From: Brachionus manjavacas
Taxonomy: Eukaryota; Rotifera; Eurotatoria; Ploima; Brachionidae
Assembly: GCA_019054805.1 (NCBI GenBank)
Contig: JAHQIY010000037.1
Span: 310,001 to 374,000, forward strand
DNA: 64,000 bases
Reading direction: 5' to 3'
Each line of letters starts with the position of its first letter. Position 1 is the first letter of the stretch. Shown piece after piece: positions 24,330 through 37,306 of this stretch. The position numbers and the translations under genes were made by a program. Under the pieces are notes generated by a model. The model was not told the origin of the DNA, did no database searches, and worked only from the letters and a program-made list of their open reading frames with translations.

Positions 24330-25020
24330 ATTTCAATAGATCAGCAAATCCGAAGAATTTTTGACAAAAATCCCTCTTTGTTTGACTATGTTCACAAAGC
24401 AAATTTTGGCGATACGATAGATGATTTTTTTGATGACGAAATTTATTTGGATATTATTTCAAAAGAAAAGAAACGATCAAATTCAGAAAAATTTTTCACT
24501 TTGATGTTAAATAAAAATGGAATTGAGCTCTCAAACAAATCTGACTTTTCTTTTTGGCCTGTCACTATTGCTATAAATGATAGACCAATTAAGAAAAAAT
24601 TTTTAATTGATAATATTTTAATTATGGATATGTTTTATTTATTATTTTTTATTTTTCCTAATTTTTGAAAGGTTTCACTAAATCTAATGGTAAACCAAAT
24701 CTAGGAATTATTATTGGAGATCTGAAGAATAATCTTAGATAAGTTGAAGACGGAATTGATTTGAAAAAATCTTTTTTTGAAACAGATTTTTTTTGATAGC
24801 AGGAATTTTTTAAAAATCAGCCCGCTCTTCTGTTTTGAAATTCACTTCTTCTAATGGATATTTCGGATGCATTGAATGTCTACAATCAGGTAAACCTAAC
24901 CAACTAAAATTAATTATTCATTAAGAAAAAATTTGTTTTTTAATTAAAAATATTTAAAGGTAATTTAAGAGTGATCAGTTCATACTTTTCCGTTTGACAA
25001 TCAGAATCCACTAATACCAG
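24330..25020 (+). pseudogene. Transposase_21-type (CACTA-like) remnant
   Basis: The frame reads SIDQQIRRIFDKNPSLF, then FDDEIYLDI and ALMLN-like TLMLNKNGIELSN with FWPVTIAIND. After a break it gives FTKSNGKPNLG and later ARSSVLKFTSSNGYFGCIEC. This order matches the Transposase_21-like protein of CACTA-type elements. Stops and frame changes show decay. Confidence 0.6.
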
Positions 25021-25729
25021 AAAAAACTTTTAATTCTTATTCCTTAATTTTAAAATGTGTCTGGAACAGAATAAAAAACGATTTCGATTTACCATTGAAA
25101 ACTTGAAAATTCGTATAAAAATTTATTTATTTTTCATTAAATAAAATTAGATTTGCTATAAAAAAAACAAAAGTTTATCACAATGTAATTTTTAAATATA
25201 AAATTGTAAACTAAGTTCAAAATTTATTTTAATTTAAACAATTTAATTAATTTTTTTTTGAAATTTTATTTCAAAAATTGAATTTGATAAATATTTTGAT
25301 AGAATTAAATGCTTAAAAATTCTCAAAAAACGACAATATCAAAAAATAACATTATATAAATGAAGAGAAAAAAAAACAATTCTAACATAGTCACAACTTT
25401 AATGTTTAAAGAAAACTTATTAAAAAAAAAATAATCGACTGTATCAGTAATCTCTTGTTAAAGTTAATTAATCACAGCTAAACTTGAAACATTATCTTTT
25501 TAAAAATTTATTTTCACAAAGCAAAATAAAAAAAGAAAACCTGAAATTGACCCTAGGAGATAGCCATTGCTAATTAATTTTGACTCAAAGTTTATATACA
25601 CAAAATAAGTTGTATTTACACAAAGAAATAAAAAACAAAAAAGGCAGCTATTTACAGGACACCAAAAATGAATGGCACAACAATTAATGATTGACAAAAA
25701 ATAAAAAAATTCAAGATTCTGTCAATAGC
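25021..25729. other. Spacer at the 3' side of the lipase gene
   Basis: Contains the presumed 3' untranslated region of the minus-strand lipase gene. Nothing else recognised. Confidence 0.45.
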
Positions 25730-28700
25730 TCAATATGAATCCCAATAAGAATCGCAATCTAAATTATTATTTGTATATTTTTGAGCAGTATCTTTTTTGA
25801 AATAGCTATCACTTGTGTCACAGGCATCAGGCTCTGTCACTAATGGAGTCGGTGTGAAAATATCAGTATTGTTATTTGTGTCTTCATTGATCATTACAAT
25901 GTTGGGTGTTTGGACATTAAAATCTCTGTCAATTTGATTAACAGTAGTTTTTTCGGGCACAATTCTATTTTGATAGATTTGATTCATTTCAAAATTTTGT
26001 TTATTCGATGCATTTTCTTTTTTTTCTGTATCGCTTTCAGTTTCATCATGAAGATGAAAATGCACTCGACTTGTCTTAGGCCTGAAGCTGTATCGGTCCG
26101 AATTATTTAAATTCCTGTCTTCTACATTTAACTTTTCAAGTGATTTCATCGACTTCCTCAATTTTTGTTCCAATTTATTGGGAAGTAAATTTGAAGTTGA
26201 ACCCTCGTTAAGTGAATAATACTTTCTTCGTCTGGCATATGATCTTGACGATTTGAACTCGTTTAGATCAACAGAAGAAGCCACATCAGAAGAAACATAG
26301 CTGCGGGTCCGTTTAGGCTTTCTTTGCCGATAACCTGTTACGCTAGTTGTTTCACTACTGCAAATTGATGGTACTCGATGCCGTGGACATAATTTCGGAT
26401 AATAGAAGCTTGCACTGGCCACATCAGAAACGCTCGAAAGCTTGGCTACAGAATCAGAAGGAACACTTTCTTTTCCATGGTTGCAAATACCATACTTAAT
26501 ACTTGAACTCATATTCGATTTAGTTGCATTTTGGGTAAGATTACACAATTTACATGTTAATCTTTTTTTTTTTTTGTTAAACAAATTAATAAAATAAATA
26601 TAAAAGAAGAAAAAAACTGAATAAATACCTGTTGTGGTACTGATATTTGTCGTAAGTAAATCTGTGAATTAAATAATTTAAAGTTAAAAGAAAAGAATCG
26701 ACTAGACCTTTGGACTCGGGAGACACTTTTATTTTTGGAATTAGTTCAAGAACTCTAAAAAAAAAACTTGAATTCAAGTAAATTTAATCACAAAAATCAA
26801 ACTTTTTTGAAAAATTGAAGCTAAACTCAACTGGCAGTGTCCAAGGCAAAAATAGTATTGATATAGCGCGACTTATTTGAGAATGATATACATAATTTAA
26901 CAAGCCTTGATTATCATCACAAGCAGCATCCAAAACTTCAAAAAAAATTAATGTTATTTTATTTAAAAAATACCAGAAGCTAAAATTTATCCTAAACCAC
27001 TTGATAACTTAGATATTTGGCAGAACTTATTTATTTTTTTAAGTTTGAGATCTAGACTAAAATTTTCCATGCTAAAACTAAAACAGTACAAGTTTTTGTT
27101 TAGTTTAAGAAAAAAATTACTGTAAATAAATTACAAAATGATTTATTTTTCTTTTTATACAAGCTGTAAATTTGGATCCTACTAAAACACTGGCCCCAAA
27201 AAAAATATATTTTTAAAAGTTTTTAATATTTTTTTTTTTAAATATGACCTCCGACTGACCTCCATAATTCTTGAAGAGAATTTAACGCAGAATTTTAGCT
27301 ATCTAAAAAGGCGCTTAGTTTCTGTCCAGGAAGCATTGTTTTTCGAGATTTTAAAATAATTTCATAATATTTGAGAAAATTCAATTTATAATTGAAATTT
27401 TGATATTATTTTTAAATTTAATGAATTTAAAAAAAAAAAATAGTCTGTGTCTTGAATTTTTGATTACCTAAAAATATGATAAACTTAAATGAGACGAAAT
27501 TTTTTATTTCTCTAATAGCAATAATTTGCCTCTTTTTTCTCATTTTCATAAAGGCAAGTAACTTTTATTTTAGTTTGATCTTTAGGTGGAGAGATCATTT
27601 TTAAAAATTTGAGAAATTTCAAACATTTTAAAACAAAAATAATCCTAATTTATTTATGCAAGCTTTTAGATAAAGGAATAAAAAATGTTTCAATTTTTCT
27701 TTAAATAAAATTATGTCAACTCTTCAAAAAACTCCAAAGTACTAAAATTCTATTGTTAGTGTTCTTTTTTTTTTTACTTGTTTAACTTTAGAACAGAGTG
27801 TTTTATTTTTCTAAGATCTTAAGTGATATCAACAACATCTGCGAGAATATTAAGGTTAATTAAATTGAAACACCACTTAAGCATTTATACTCGATCGGAT
27901 ATTCCATGAAAAATTATCCATTAGTCAAATCTAAATTTACAACTTATTGTAAATGATGAATTTTAGATAAAAAAATTAAAAAATATTATTAACATGGGCT
28001 CTTCTAACAGATGAATAGCAAAAAAATCTTACCAATTAATTTTCAAAACAGAAGAGGAAATTCCAAACTAAAAAATATATCCAAACTTTTAAAAATGTTT
28101 TTTCTTTGACAAAAATTGGGTGTCAGTTTTTTAGTGGGACCCGTAAATTTTGAGTCTTTAAAATACTTAAATGTCGAAAAATTTATTGACTTGAACTAAT
28201 TAAAAGTAATAATTCAAATATTAGATTATGGATAATTAAGTAAAAATTTAGGTGAGAAATAGCTTACATTTAGAAAAAAATCGGTCTTTATATGTTCTAA
28301 GACAAGACAAGACCAGGAGTGATGTTTAAATGGTAAAAGGAAAATAAAATTTGACATTAAACTTTTTTTTGCTGGTAAAAATTTAAAAATAAAGGAATTT
28401 TAAAAATTACTTTGTAATACAGATGGTGGCATCTCTTTGTAATTTAAGGGTTGGTTCGACATAGAAAATTGTAAAATGTCGTCTTCTTCGGTATCGTAAA
28501 TATCACTCTGGTCATCGTTGGCTTCTTCTTCGCCAAAAATAGAATAAGCATGCAAATCTTCGCCTATTACGCTGCTGATGCTTGTTCGATCTCTAATTCG
28601 GTAGCATGAGCACTGAAGCAAATCTTAAAGTTTTAATTTTTAAAATTGTTGACCAGTCAAGCTTTCAATTGTTAATACTCCTTGACTTTAAGAACGCGAT

Positions 28701-29679
28701 GGCATCGGTGTAGCCTCTAAAGCACATGGCCTTCAGAACTTGAGGATCAGGCGGAAATAGAGCTTTAGAAATTCGATACATGTTTTCATGACTCCACTGA
28801 ATATTTGTCCCTTGAAAATCGATGCAAGAATAAGAAGCAGACTCGCCTCTAGGACAAATGTCTGCCTCACCACCGAAAGGAGATACTAAAATTGTGTTTG
28901 GATCCAATATTGGATTATTGTTTGACAAACCGCCATCCCAATAGTACTTAATAAAGCTTGTTTAATATTTGTTTTGTCTAAATTTGGATTGATCTTACTG
29001 TTCCTTTAAATTTAGGAGGAATGAATCCCGAGTAAAAAGGAACAAATGAGCTGCAAATAAGAGCCTTTGAGAAAACCTAAAATTATTTTTAATCTTTTAT
29101 TTAGTTTTTTAAACAATACTTGAATTAATTCCTCCCTGGTGTCAAATTTATTAACCAAAAAGTTCTTACCATCCTTCCATCTTGTTAAAGATATGTGCAC
29201 TTTATCGGTGCATATCTTGTGAGCATCTACAGGAAGGATTCTTCAACAAAAAAAAAAAAAAGACAAAGGTTTTTCAAATACTTTAATTATTTAATTATTT
29301 TCAAATTTTCTCACCTTCTTAGCCCGTTACGCAGAATATCGACAATGTTAAAGCTCGGATGAAGAGGTCCAAGAGCATGACTGCGAGCTTTTAAAGCTAT
29401 CTCCAAAACGTCACTTACCATTTGACCTAAAATATAAAATGTCAAGCAAAATTTGAATCAAGACAAATTTATGTTCGACGTAATTAATTAGAAATAATTT
29501 TGCATTGTCTAACCTAAACAACAGTCAGAGACAGCACATGCAGCAACTAATGAGCCAGCGCTGCATCCACTAATTTTGTTATTTTGAATAATTTCGGGAG
29601 CATGTTCTTTAAAGGCACTAATAACTCCGATATGATAAATTCCCAAAAATCCACAGCCGGACAAAGACAAATTCAACAT
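25730..29679 (-). CDS. PNPLA2: Patatin-like phospholipase, PNPLA2/ATGL type
   Basis: Nine exons (minus): 29,679-29,514, 29,426-29,315, 29,240-29,120, 29,076-28,999, 28,946-28,679, 28,623-28,411, 26,935-26,827, 26,754-26,629 and 26,561-25,730; 674 residues. The family hydrolyses triacylglycerol at lipid droplets. The patatin fold is complete: oxyanion loop GCGFLG, nucleophile Ser40 in GCSAG and Asp163 in DGG. The ATGL signatures ARSHALGPLHPSFN and RISKALFPPDPQVL are present, as is the C-terminal hydrophobic segment (AISILFLPWTLPVE). The last exon is a 277-residue Ser/Arg-rich, probably disordered tail with no recognised domain. All phases fit. The first Met is the ATG at 29,679; an upstream exon cannot be excluded. 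It could equally be called PNPLA3-like. Confidence 0.9.
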
Positions 29680-29719
29680 TGATTTTTCAAAATCGATTAA
29701 ATAATTAAACAAATTATTA

Positions 29720-31216
29720 GCTTTTTCTTAAATATCTTAAAATAATATAAATATATATAGTTTTGTTTCAATTTTAAAATTTTAGTGGGTGCTTCAGTTG
29801 AATGGTAATTGAGCATCGAAAACCAAGTAATATGCACTGGAATTACTAATGAATAAATTTAGAATGATATACATGAGTTTTCAAATACTTATAACAAAAT
29901 TAAAATTTATAATTTTTTTTTTGTTATATACATAATTATTTAGTTGTTAAATATCAGACGATGATTAAACTTGTTTTTTAAATTTTACAATCACGCCCTG
30001 TATTTTTCATACCAAAGGCGCAGTGAATGCTATGACGAAAATGATATCATATGATTTTAGTATTGGCTGAAAAATGCTTAATCAATCTTCTCTCTGAGCA
30101 TTCCTGTACTTGACCCAACAGCAAGTTGTCGCGTCACGTGCAACAATTTCTCTCTTACAGAAACATTTATTTTAGACTACTTCTAAAGTCCAATTTTAGA
30201 CCTGAATCTAATTTTAGGATATTTTTAAGATATAAGCGCAATAGTGTCAACTAGACCTAAATTAAAAATAATTTTTACAAAATTCAACTATTCTATTTAT
30301 ATTTCTTATCAGTCTTGTTATTTTTTTAAAAGTGTCTCTTTAAAAATTATCTTTTTGTTAACTAGTCTGGCTCTACCACACCCTTTTTTATCAAAATCTC
30401 AAATAAGTTAATTCTCAATCTTTTGTCTAAATTTATTAATAATTCTGAACTACATAATTTTATAATCATACTCACAATAGCTCACATGTAATAATTAAAA
30501 AGCTCTATTTAAACAAAACAAAAAAACTATTTATAAAAAAATTATTTTGCTAAATCATCAAAAAATCAAGCCAAAAAAATAAATTTAGAGAGTCTAAATT
30601 TTCAAAGAATGTCTCTTTATTTGATTTTAGACTATTATTAGATGAATTAAACTGCTTTTATCATTTATTTATTGAGATTTAGGACAACAGATGGAGGACA
30701 CATTTTTTAAATCATATCCAAAGTTCATTGAGTCTTTGAATACATGAAAATAATACGGGTTGATATTTTTAGTTTTTCTTTATCTATAGCTTCACATTTC
30801 GAAAAATGATTTTAAATGATTTTTGGATGATAGAGTTTGCTCGATGTGTTAATATAAATTATCAGACATATTCAATAAAAATAAAATTTAAAATTTGATT
30901 ATTTTTCAATTTTTGATCTGAAGGGTATTAATATTTTCTTAAATTAAAACTAACCTTATCATGTCGTAAGAAAATTTGAGTAAATTAATCTTTATTTGTT
31001 TAAGACATGCATTATTTTATCAGCTTTTTTTTTTTTATTTTGAGAGCAATATTTATCAAATTCACGAGTCAACTTTAAGAAATTATTTTTATAATTTTTT
31101 TAAATTTTATTTTAAGTAACACACAACAAATTAACTAAATATAGGTAAACTAATTAAAAATTGGATAAAAAAATTAAAAATTTTGTTAATAATTCTATTC
31201 TTTTTTTGATTTTCAA
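29720..31216. other. Spacer between lipase and MBOAT-1
   Basis: 1.5 kb AT-rich. The left edge probably carries the lipase promoter and the right edge the 3' untranslated region of MBOAT-1. No gene or repeat recognised. Confidence 0.45.
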
Positions 31217-33154
31217 CTATTTTCTTTTTTTGGTGCTTCCACCTGGAAGAGTTAGAACGACTATAATGACTCCAATATGAACACACCAATACCAGGAGCT
31301 TAAAATCAGAGTATTTTGGTTTGAATTCAATTCAAAGAATAAATGCAATTTAATTTACTTGTAGAATTTGAAAGATCGTTCCATTTCCATTAAATCAAAC
31401 GAAGCTGCTGAGTAGTTGAGAACAAAGAGGGTCATAATCCAGCACATAATGTCATAGAAAAATTTCATAAATCGGTTTGCTAAAAAGAAAGGTCGAATTT
31501 TTCGTCTAATCTAAAGAAGAAAATTAATTTTCGAGACTCTGAATTTTAGTTAAATTAAATTACTCCTCTTCCTGCATAGACCAAGAAAGCGCAAAGAACG
31601 AATGTTAAATAGTAGCCGGGATAAAATCCATGCCAGAAAGCACTCAACACAAAAACTCCCAAAGTTTTTCCTGTTGGCAAACGATCATAAGCTATTCGTC
31701 TAAACCATAATTGAGTTTGAATATTCCAATTGTCAAATACTTCCTTCATACTTTGTCCCATCTGTCAAAATTTGATTAAAATTTATAATTTAAGTTAAAA
31801 TCCTCGCTTACTTCAACATTTAGAATGCGAACATTAGAAACTAAATCCCATTTAGCATTGCCATTTTCGTCATATCCATTAAAACCAAGACCACTTGCAT
31901 TATTAACCGCATCGGCAAGAACCCAAGCCAAGTAATATTTCACTCGCTGACTACTAGCCGAAACATAATAATAAACAAATCTATACAAAATTCCTTTTTC
32001 TAGAATTTCTGGCACTTGATAATTAAATATTAGATTAGATAGGATTTTCTAAAAAAATTGCCATTAGCCTACAAAGATTTGAGCTGACCGGGTAGACAAT
32101 TGTAATTTTGAAGAAAATAATAGCAATTAAAGCTACTAGAATAAGCTTTTTGACCAAAACAAGCTAAATTAAAAAAAAAATTAATTTGACTTGTAAAAAT
32201 GTAATTTTAATCATACAGTAACGCTTGGTTGAACTATTTTCGAAGATTCACCTCCTTCATCATTTTTTTTTTGCTAAAAAAAAACTTCATTTGAAAAATT
32301 TTATCTCTTTAAATTAAATCTACTTTTGTTAGAATGTTATTTCCAGTGATGAAATCAATATAGTCTTGATAGTAGCATAGAGGTCCGACAATTATGCCCT
32401 GAAAGTTGAATATGTATCCAAGAAATTCAATTATGTGAGGACAATCTCTTGGGTTAAATTTTAGCAGAGTATTGCAAGTTTATCTTTTAAATTACTGGAT
32501 TGCCTGCTGCTTTTGGTCTTCATTTAAATCTTGAATTTTTCTCATTCCATCAAAATAAGCAAAAGCCAATGAAGTTAACTTTTGGGTCGCAACCATCATT
32601 TGTCTAAAAAAAAAAATAGCTGCTAATTTGTGTCTATTTCTTAATATTTTAAAATGATTTACCCAGAGATATCAAGAGTGTAGTTTCCGTAATCATATGT
32701 TAATCTGTAAATATGCATACTGCTTAAATAGCCCATTGAAAACACGAAAGTAACCCTAAGAAAAAATCCAAATTACTCAGTCGAATTCTAAAATTGCAAA
32801 AACTCACAGATGAACATATTTTCTGGGACAAAATTGCAAAGCAAGATAGCATACAAATCCCTGTAAAAAAAGATGCCACATTTGATCGCCATAGCAGAAA
32901 TTTCCTAGGAGAATGCCGATCAGAAACGAAACTAGATGGCGCTTGAGCGTATTTTGAGGACATGGTTTTAAATAGGAACGAAATAAAAGGCCTATGATGA
33001 TTGCCGATATTTGGGATATTAAAAAATTCAGCTTAAATAATAAAGAATATAAAATTTGATTCTTGACGGGTGTACACACACATATTACCTGGTCGATTGG
33101 AAGTCCGATCGATTCTGAAACAAAGCTAAACATTTTTGAGCCATGATAAGTCAT
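31217..33154 (-). CDS. MBOAT-1: lysophospholipid acyltransferase (MBOAT1/2 type)
   Basis: Exons (minus): 33,154-33,089, 33,031-32,808, 32,755-32,663, 32,603-32,496, 32,447-32,324, 32,273-32,217, 32,163-32,089, 32,048-31,812, 31,761-31,564, 31,510-31,359 and 31,298-31,217; 471 residues. Family enzymes are multi-spanning ER proteins that add an acyl chain to lysophospholipids. Signatures are LPIDQ at the N-terminus, the MMVATQKLTSLAF helix, FLGYIFNFQGIIVGPLC, NNASGLGFNGYDENGNAKWD and the catalytic Asn (DNWNIQT) and His (WHGFYPGYY). It appears fully intact. It is the best preserved of four paralogues and ends 1.5 kb from the lipase gene. Substrate preference cannot be read from sequence. Confidence 0.92.
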
Positions 33155-33322
33155 TCTTAAACTTTGAAATTACTAATCTCTAAAAATAATAAAAACTAAT
33201 GTTCGTGAATATTTTATTAAAAAAAAATTAATAAAATAATTTTCAATTCAAGTAACTAAGCACAGTGCAAAAGTAAAATCGAAATTGGTGGTGCTGGTGT
33301 ACGAATAATTTCAAAACGCAAA

Positions 33323-35836
33323 TCAACTAATCTTGTTTAGTTCTTTTAGTTTAGCCAAGAATAAAACCATGAAAGCTGCAATATGCAGACACCAATACCA
33401 ACTACTTTATCATAAATAATTACAATTTTTTTCTCTTTATTTTATCGACAAAAACCTACTTGTAAAAACAAATGCCTGAATAAAAGTCGTATAACTCGAA
33501 TGGAATACTCAAATAGCTAAGACAAATCATTGTCGTTATCCAAGAAATTAATGCATAAAGAAGTCGCATCAATACATTTTTTGAAAATAAAGGTCTCACA
33601 TATTTCCTGATCTTTTGCAGACGATTTTATCTAATTTTTTTTTTTTTTTTTTTTAAGGTAAGACTTACTTTTTTTCCTTAAAAGCATGAATATATATACA
33701 TAAGATATAGATTAGAAATAAATATGACCTTACCTGCTAAGACAAACAATAAGATAGAAAAAAAGGTTAAGTAGTATCCGGCATAGAAGCCGTGCCAGAG
33801 AGGACTCAAAATAAAAACTCCAATTGTCTGTGCAAATGGGAGTCTTTCATACGCAGTTCGTCTCAACCACAATCTAGTTTGAATGTTCCAATTGTCAATA
33901 AATGATTTAATACTGGTGCTTGTCTTAAGTAAAATAATTATTTTTTTTTTATTAATAATTTTCTTTTACCTCAAGAGAAAAAATGTTAACATTGGTTATT
34001 AAATCCCATTTTTGATCATATCCAATAAAGCCAAAACCACTGGCATTGTGAACAATATCGGCAAAAACCCAAGCAAAATAGTAATTTAATCGTCTTGTTA
34101 GGACTGTCATATACATATAGAAAATCCTAAACCAAATTGGTGAATTGTAAATATCATCACCTTATTTTCAAACTATAGAACTTGATTAATTTCGATTACT
34201 AAATAACTGGTTTACTTATATTTTTTTCGATTTGGAATATATCTTTGAACAATAGTGAAGCATAGCATAAAATTAATAAAGTGATTGTTTTTTTGATCAA
34301 GACATTCTTTTAAAATTAATCATAAAATTAAATAAACTTTTATAAAAGTTGTTTAAATTACCCTGATTGAAGGCTCTCTAGTCTCACTTTGATCCCTTGA
34401 CTTTAAAAAGGCATCTATATAAATGTTAAATTTTAAATGATTTTACTTTAAGATTGTTTCCTTCAATAAAATTAGCGTAATCTCTATAAGAACATGATGG
34501 TCCCACTATTATGCCTTGGAAATTTAGAATATAGCCAAAAAATTCAACTGGTTCGGGAAGCTTTCTGTATAAATTAAAAAAAAATAATTATAACACCAAA
34601 ACTTCTTTTAATTACTCGACCAAAAAATAATCCTGTTCGGCTTTTAACTGTTCTTTTGATTTTTGTCCATCGTAATAAGAAAACGATAATAAAATAAGCT
34701 TCTGAGTAGAAATCATCAAAATGCTAAAAATGCATCTTCACTTATTTTTAAAATTGATCAAAAAATGCTTTGATTTTATAAAAATTAGAAACAAAACGAA
34801 CTAATTGTAAAATTAAAATAAATTAAATTTAGAATTATTTTTAAGACATTTCAAAATATAATTATCATGAATATCGGAAAAAAAACAACAAATAAACAGT
34901 AAAATAATAATGCAATAATATTAATTGTTTTTTAAAGGTTTCATAATGATATCTATTTTTTACTTAAATATCATAAGATATATACAAAAAAATTATTAAT
35001 TAATGGAAATAGTATATTGGTAAACTCACTGTAATTTAAAATTTTTAAGATATTTTATAGAATTAAATTTTATCAGCTAATTAATACATTTGTACAATTG
35101 TCCATGTTTTTGAAATTAATTTATAAAAATTTATAAATTTTATTATTTAAAGTTCTAAATCTCTAATTAATTGTAAAATCGTATAAAATTTAGCTCATGT
35201 GTTTGATTCTTTTTAATTTAGGAAAAGAAATATCAATTCCATTTATTTTTAGATATATATTTATATTGATAGGAAATTGTAGATGCTACAATTTCATTGA
35301 TATATTTTCATTTATCTCCAAAATCAAAGCATTTAATAAATGAATAGTAATTAACCTGGTCACATCAATTGAATCATTCCAATAAGTCAAATTTTGAAAA
35401 TAGCAATGCAAATAGCTCAGATATACCATGGAAATTGTGAAGCCAAAACTAAAATGTTTTAATCGTGAAAATTATAAAAAGAGCATTATTCATTACAGAT
35501 GGGCATATTTTTGAGGAGCAATTTTGAGAGCACAATACACCATGCATGATTGAATTATAAGATGAAACAAGTGATGTCCATAAAAAAATAAACCAAAAAT
35601 AAATCCAAAAAAAATACAAAACAAATGACGACTAAGGGTATTTTTTGGTTTTGGTTTGAGTTTTTTTTTCATTAGAATACTGACAATAATTCCAGCAATT
35701 TGAACAAAGAGAAAATTAATCTTTAACATTAAATTTAATTATCTGAAACAAATTTTATTTTTAAAATTACTTCAAAGAGCCGCAGTCCACTTTTAGTAGC
35801 AAAACTTTCCAAAATTCTTGATCCTTGATATCGCAT
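33323..35836 (-). CDS. MBOAT-2: lysophospholipid acyltransferase paralogue
   Basis: Exons (minus): 35,836-35,771, 35,720-35,497, 35,448-35,356, 34,723-34,616, 34,564-34,447, 34,400-34,362, 34,306-34,216, 34,160-33,970, 33,923-33,734, 33,611-33,460 and 33,404-33,323; about 452 residues. Exons 1-4 and the last two have the same lengths as in MBOAT-1. Catalytic DNWNIQT and LWHGFYAGYY are intact. The conserved block reads HNASGFGFIGYDQKWD, shorter than in the paralogues. The junction after 33,734 is unsettled. An 8-nt microexon (33,667-33,674) or a donor five bases further on would each keep frame. Intron 3 is long (about 630 bp). Loss of the YDENG loop may affect specificity. Confidence 0.88.
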
Positions 35837-37306
35837 TTTTATTTTATTTTTAACTAAAATTTTTAAATAATCTTCTTTTTTCAAAGTGGTCAAAAGGCTT
35901 AAATTTTTTAATAAAAGCTAATATTTGATCCCGTCATTCAAAATAAATAAATAAATGATTTTTATCTGCAGAACAATTTTTAAGATAGTTCAAAAATAGG
36001 ATGCTTATACTCAAGTATTTAAATTTTTTGAAGCGCTTCGTATCTCAAAAAAAAGAATGGCTTAAATTGGGCGAGGACAATATATAAAAAGGATAAATAT
36101 TTAGGATTCATAAGTAAACTAAAATTTGTTCATAAATATTAATAATCAAATAGAAGAGATTAGGAATAGACATTATTGATTCTTCAAATATTATTTATTC
36201 AATTTATGATTTTGTTAATTTTTTTTTAGAGCAAAAATTATTAAATTTAAAAAAACTAAAATTCTTACATTCTCTTTGACGCGTTTATTGAAATAAATAA
36301 TTATAAAAATAATAAAATATTTTTAAAAAAATGGCAAAATTAAGTTCGTTTAATAAGTAATTTTATTGAATTGTAAATTTAGGGGTTTTGAAAGCTTTTT
36401 TAGCTATATTTTAATATTCTAGACAAAAGCAAATCATCTGTGAAAATCTTACAATTAAATGATAAAATTTGTCATTTTTAATATTTTGATCATTTTTGAA
36501 TTGATATCTGATAGAAAATTCCAAAATTCTATAATTTTACTTTTTAAATCTATTTAACGTTTGCTTTTTTATGACTTTTGAATTTGATATAAAATTTATG
36601 TGCACTCTTTAAAATATTTAAAAAATTCAGCTCATCATTTAAATTATGGAGATAAAATTTTATATGAGATTGACTTCATATATTTCGTAAATAGGGTTAA
36701 GTGGACAACTGATTTTCACCCATTTTGACATTAAGATTCAATGAACACCTTGGTAAATGTTAGAAATTTTTTATGATAATTATATTTAAATGAACGAGCC
36801 AAAGCGAATTTTGAGGCAATTGTCAAAAAGAAAAATTCAAGTTTTAATCATGCATCAAATATTTTAATGAAAAATATTTTTATCATTTGTCACTTAGCTT
36901 CATGTATTTCATATAAAAGTCCAAATAAAATCTAATTAATTTTTACTTTTTTACTGTATTCATTTTATTTTGGAATTCTTAAATTGAAATGATAAGGGAT
37001 TAGTTCACCTTTGCGAAATTTTTTTTTTCATTTCTAATTCTTGTCACAAAAAATAGGCCTCTAACGCACAGCCTAAATCAATTTGGATTTTTAAGAAAAT
37101 TAAATTTTTGTTATCTTAACAATACTGCAAATAAAGGTTCGAACAAAACTTTTTAATTAATTAAGTAATTCTATTTTTAAATCTTTTACTTTGAGTAATG
37201 ATTTAAATAAAATTATAATCTTTAGAAACTACCAAAAAAATTTTAGAGCTGATAAATTTTTTGTTACAAAACAAATTTTTTATGTATTAAGTTGATAATT
37301 TTTAAA
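35837..37306. promoter_or_regulatory. Divergent intergenic region between MBOAT-2 and MBOAT-3
   Basis: The two start codons face away from each other across 1.47 kb, so promoters for both genes should lie here. The sequence is AT-rich and I cannot point to a defined promoter element. No gene seen. Confidence 0.4.

Noticed and set aside
25500-25697. Minus-strand hydrophobic ORF of 65 codons
   Set aside because: It lies just after the lipase stop codon and reads like AT-rich 3' untranslated sequence.
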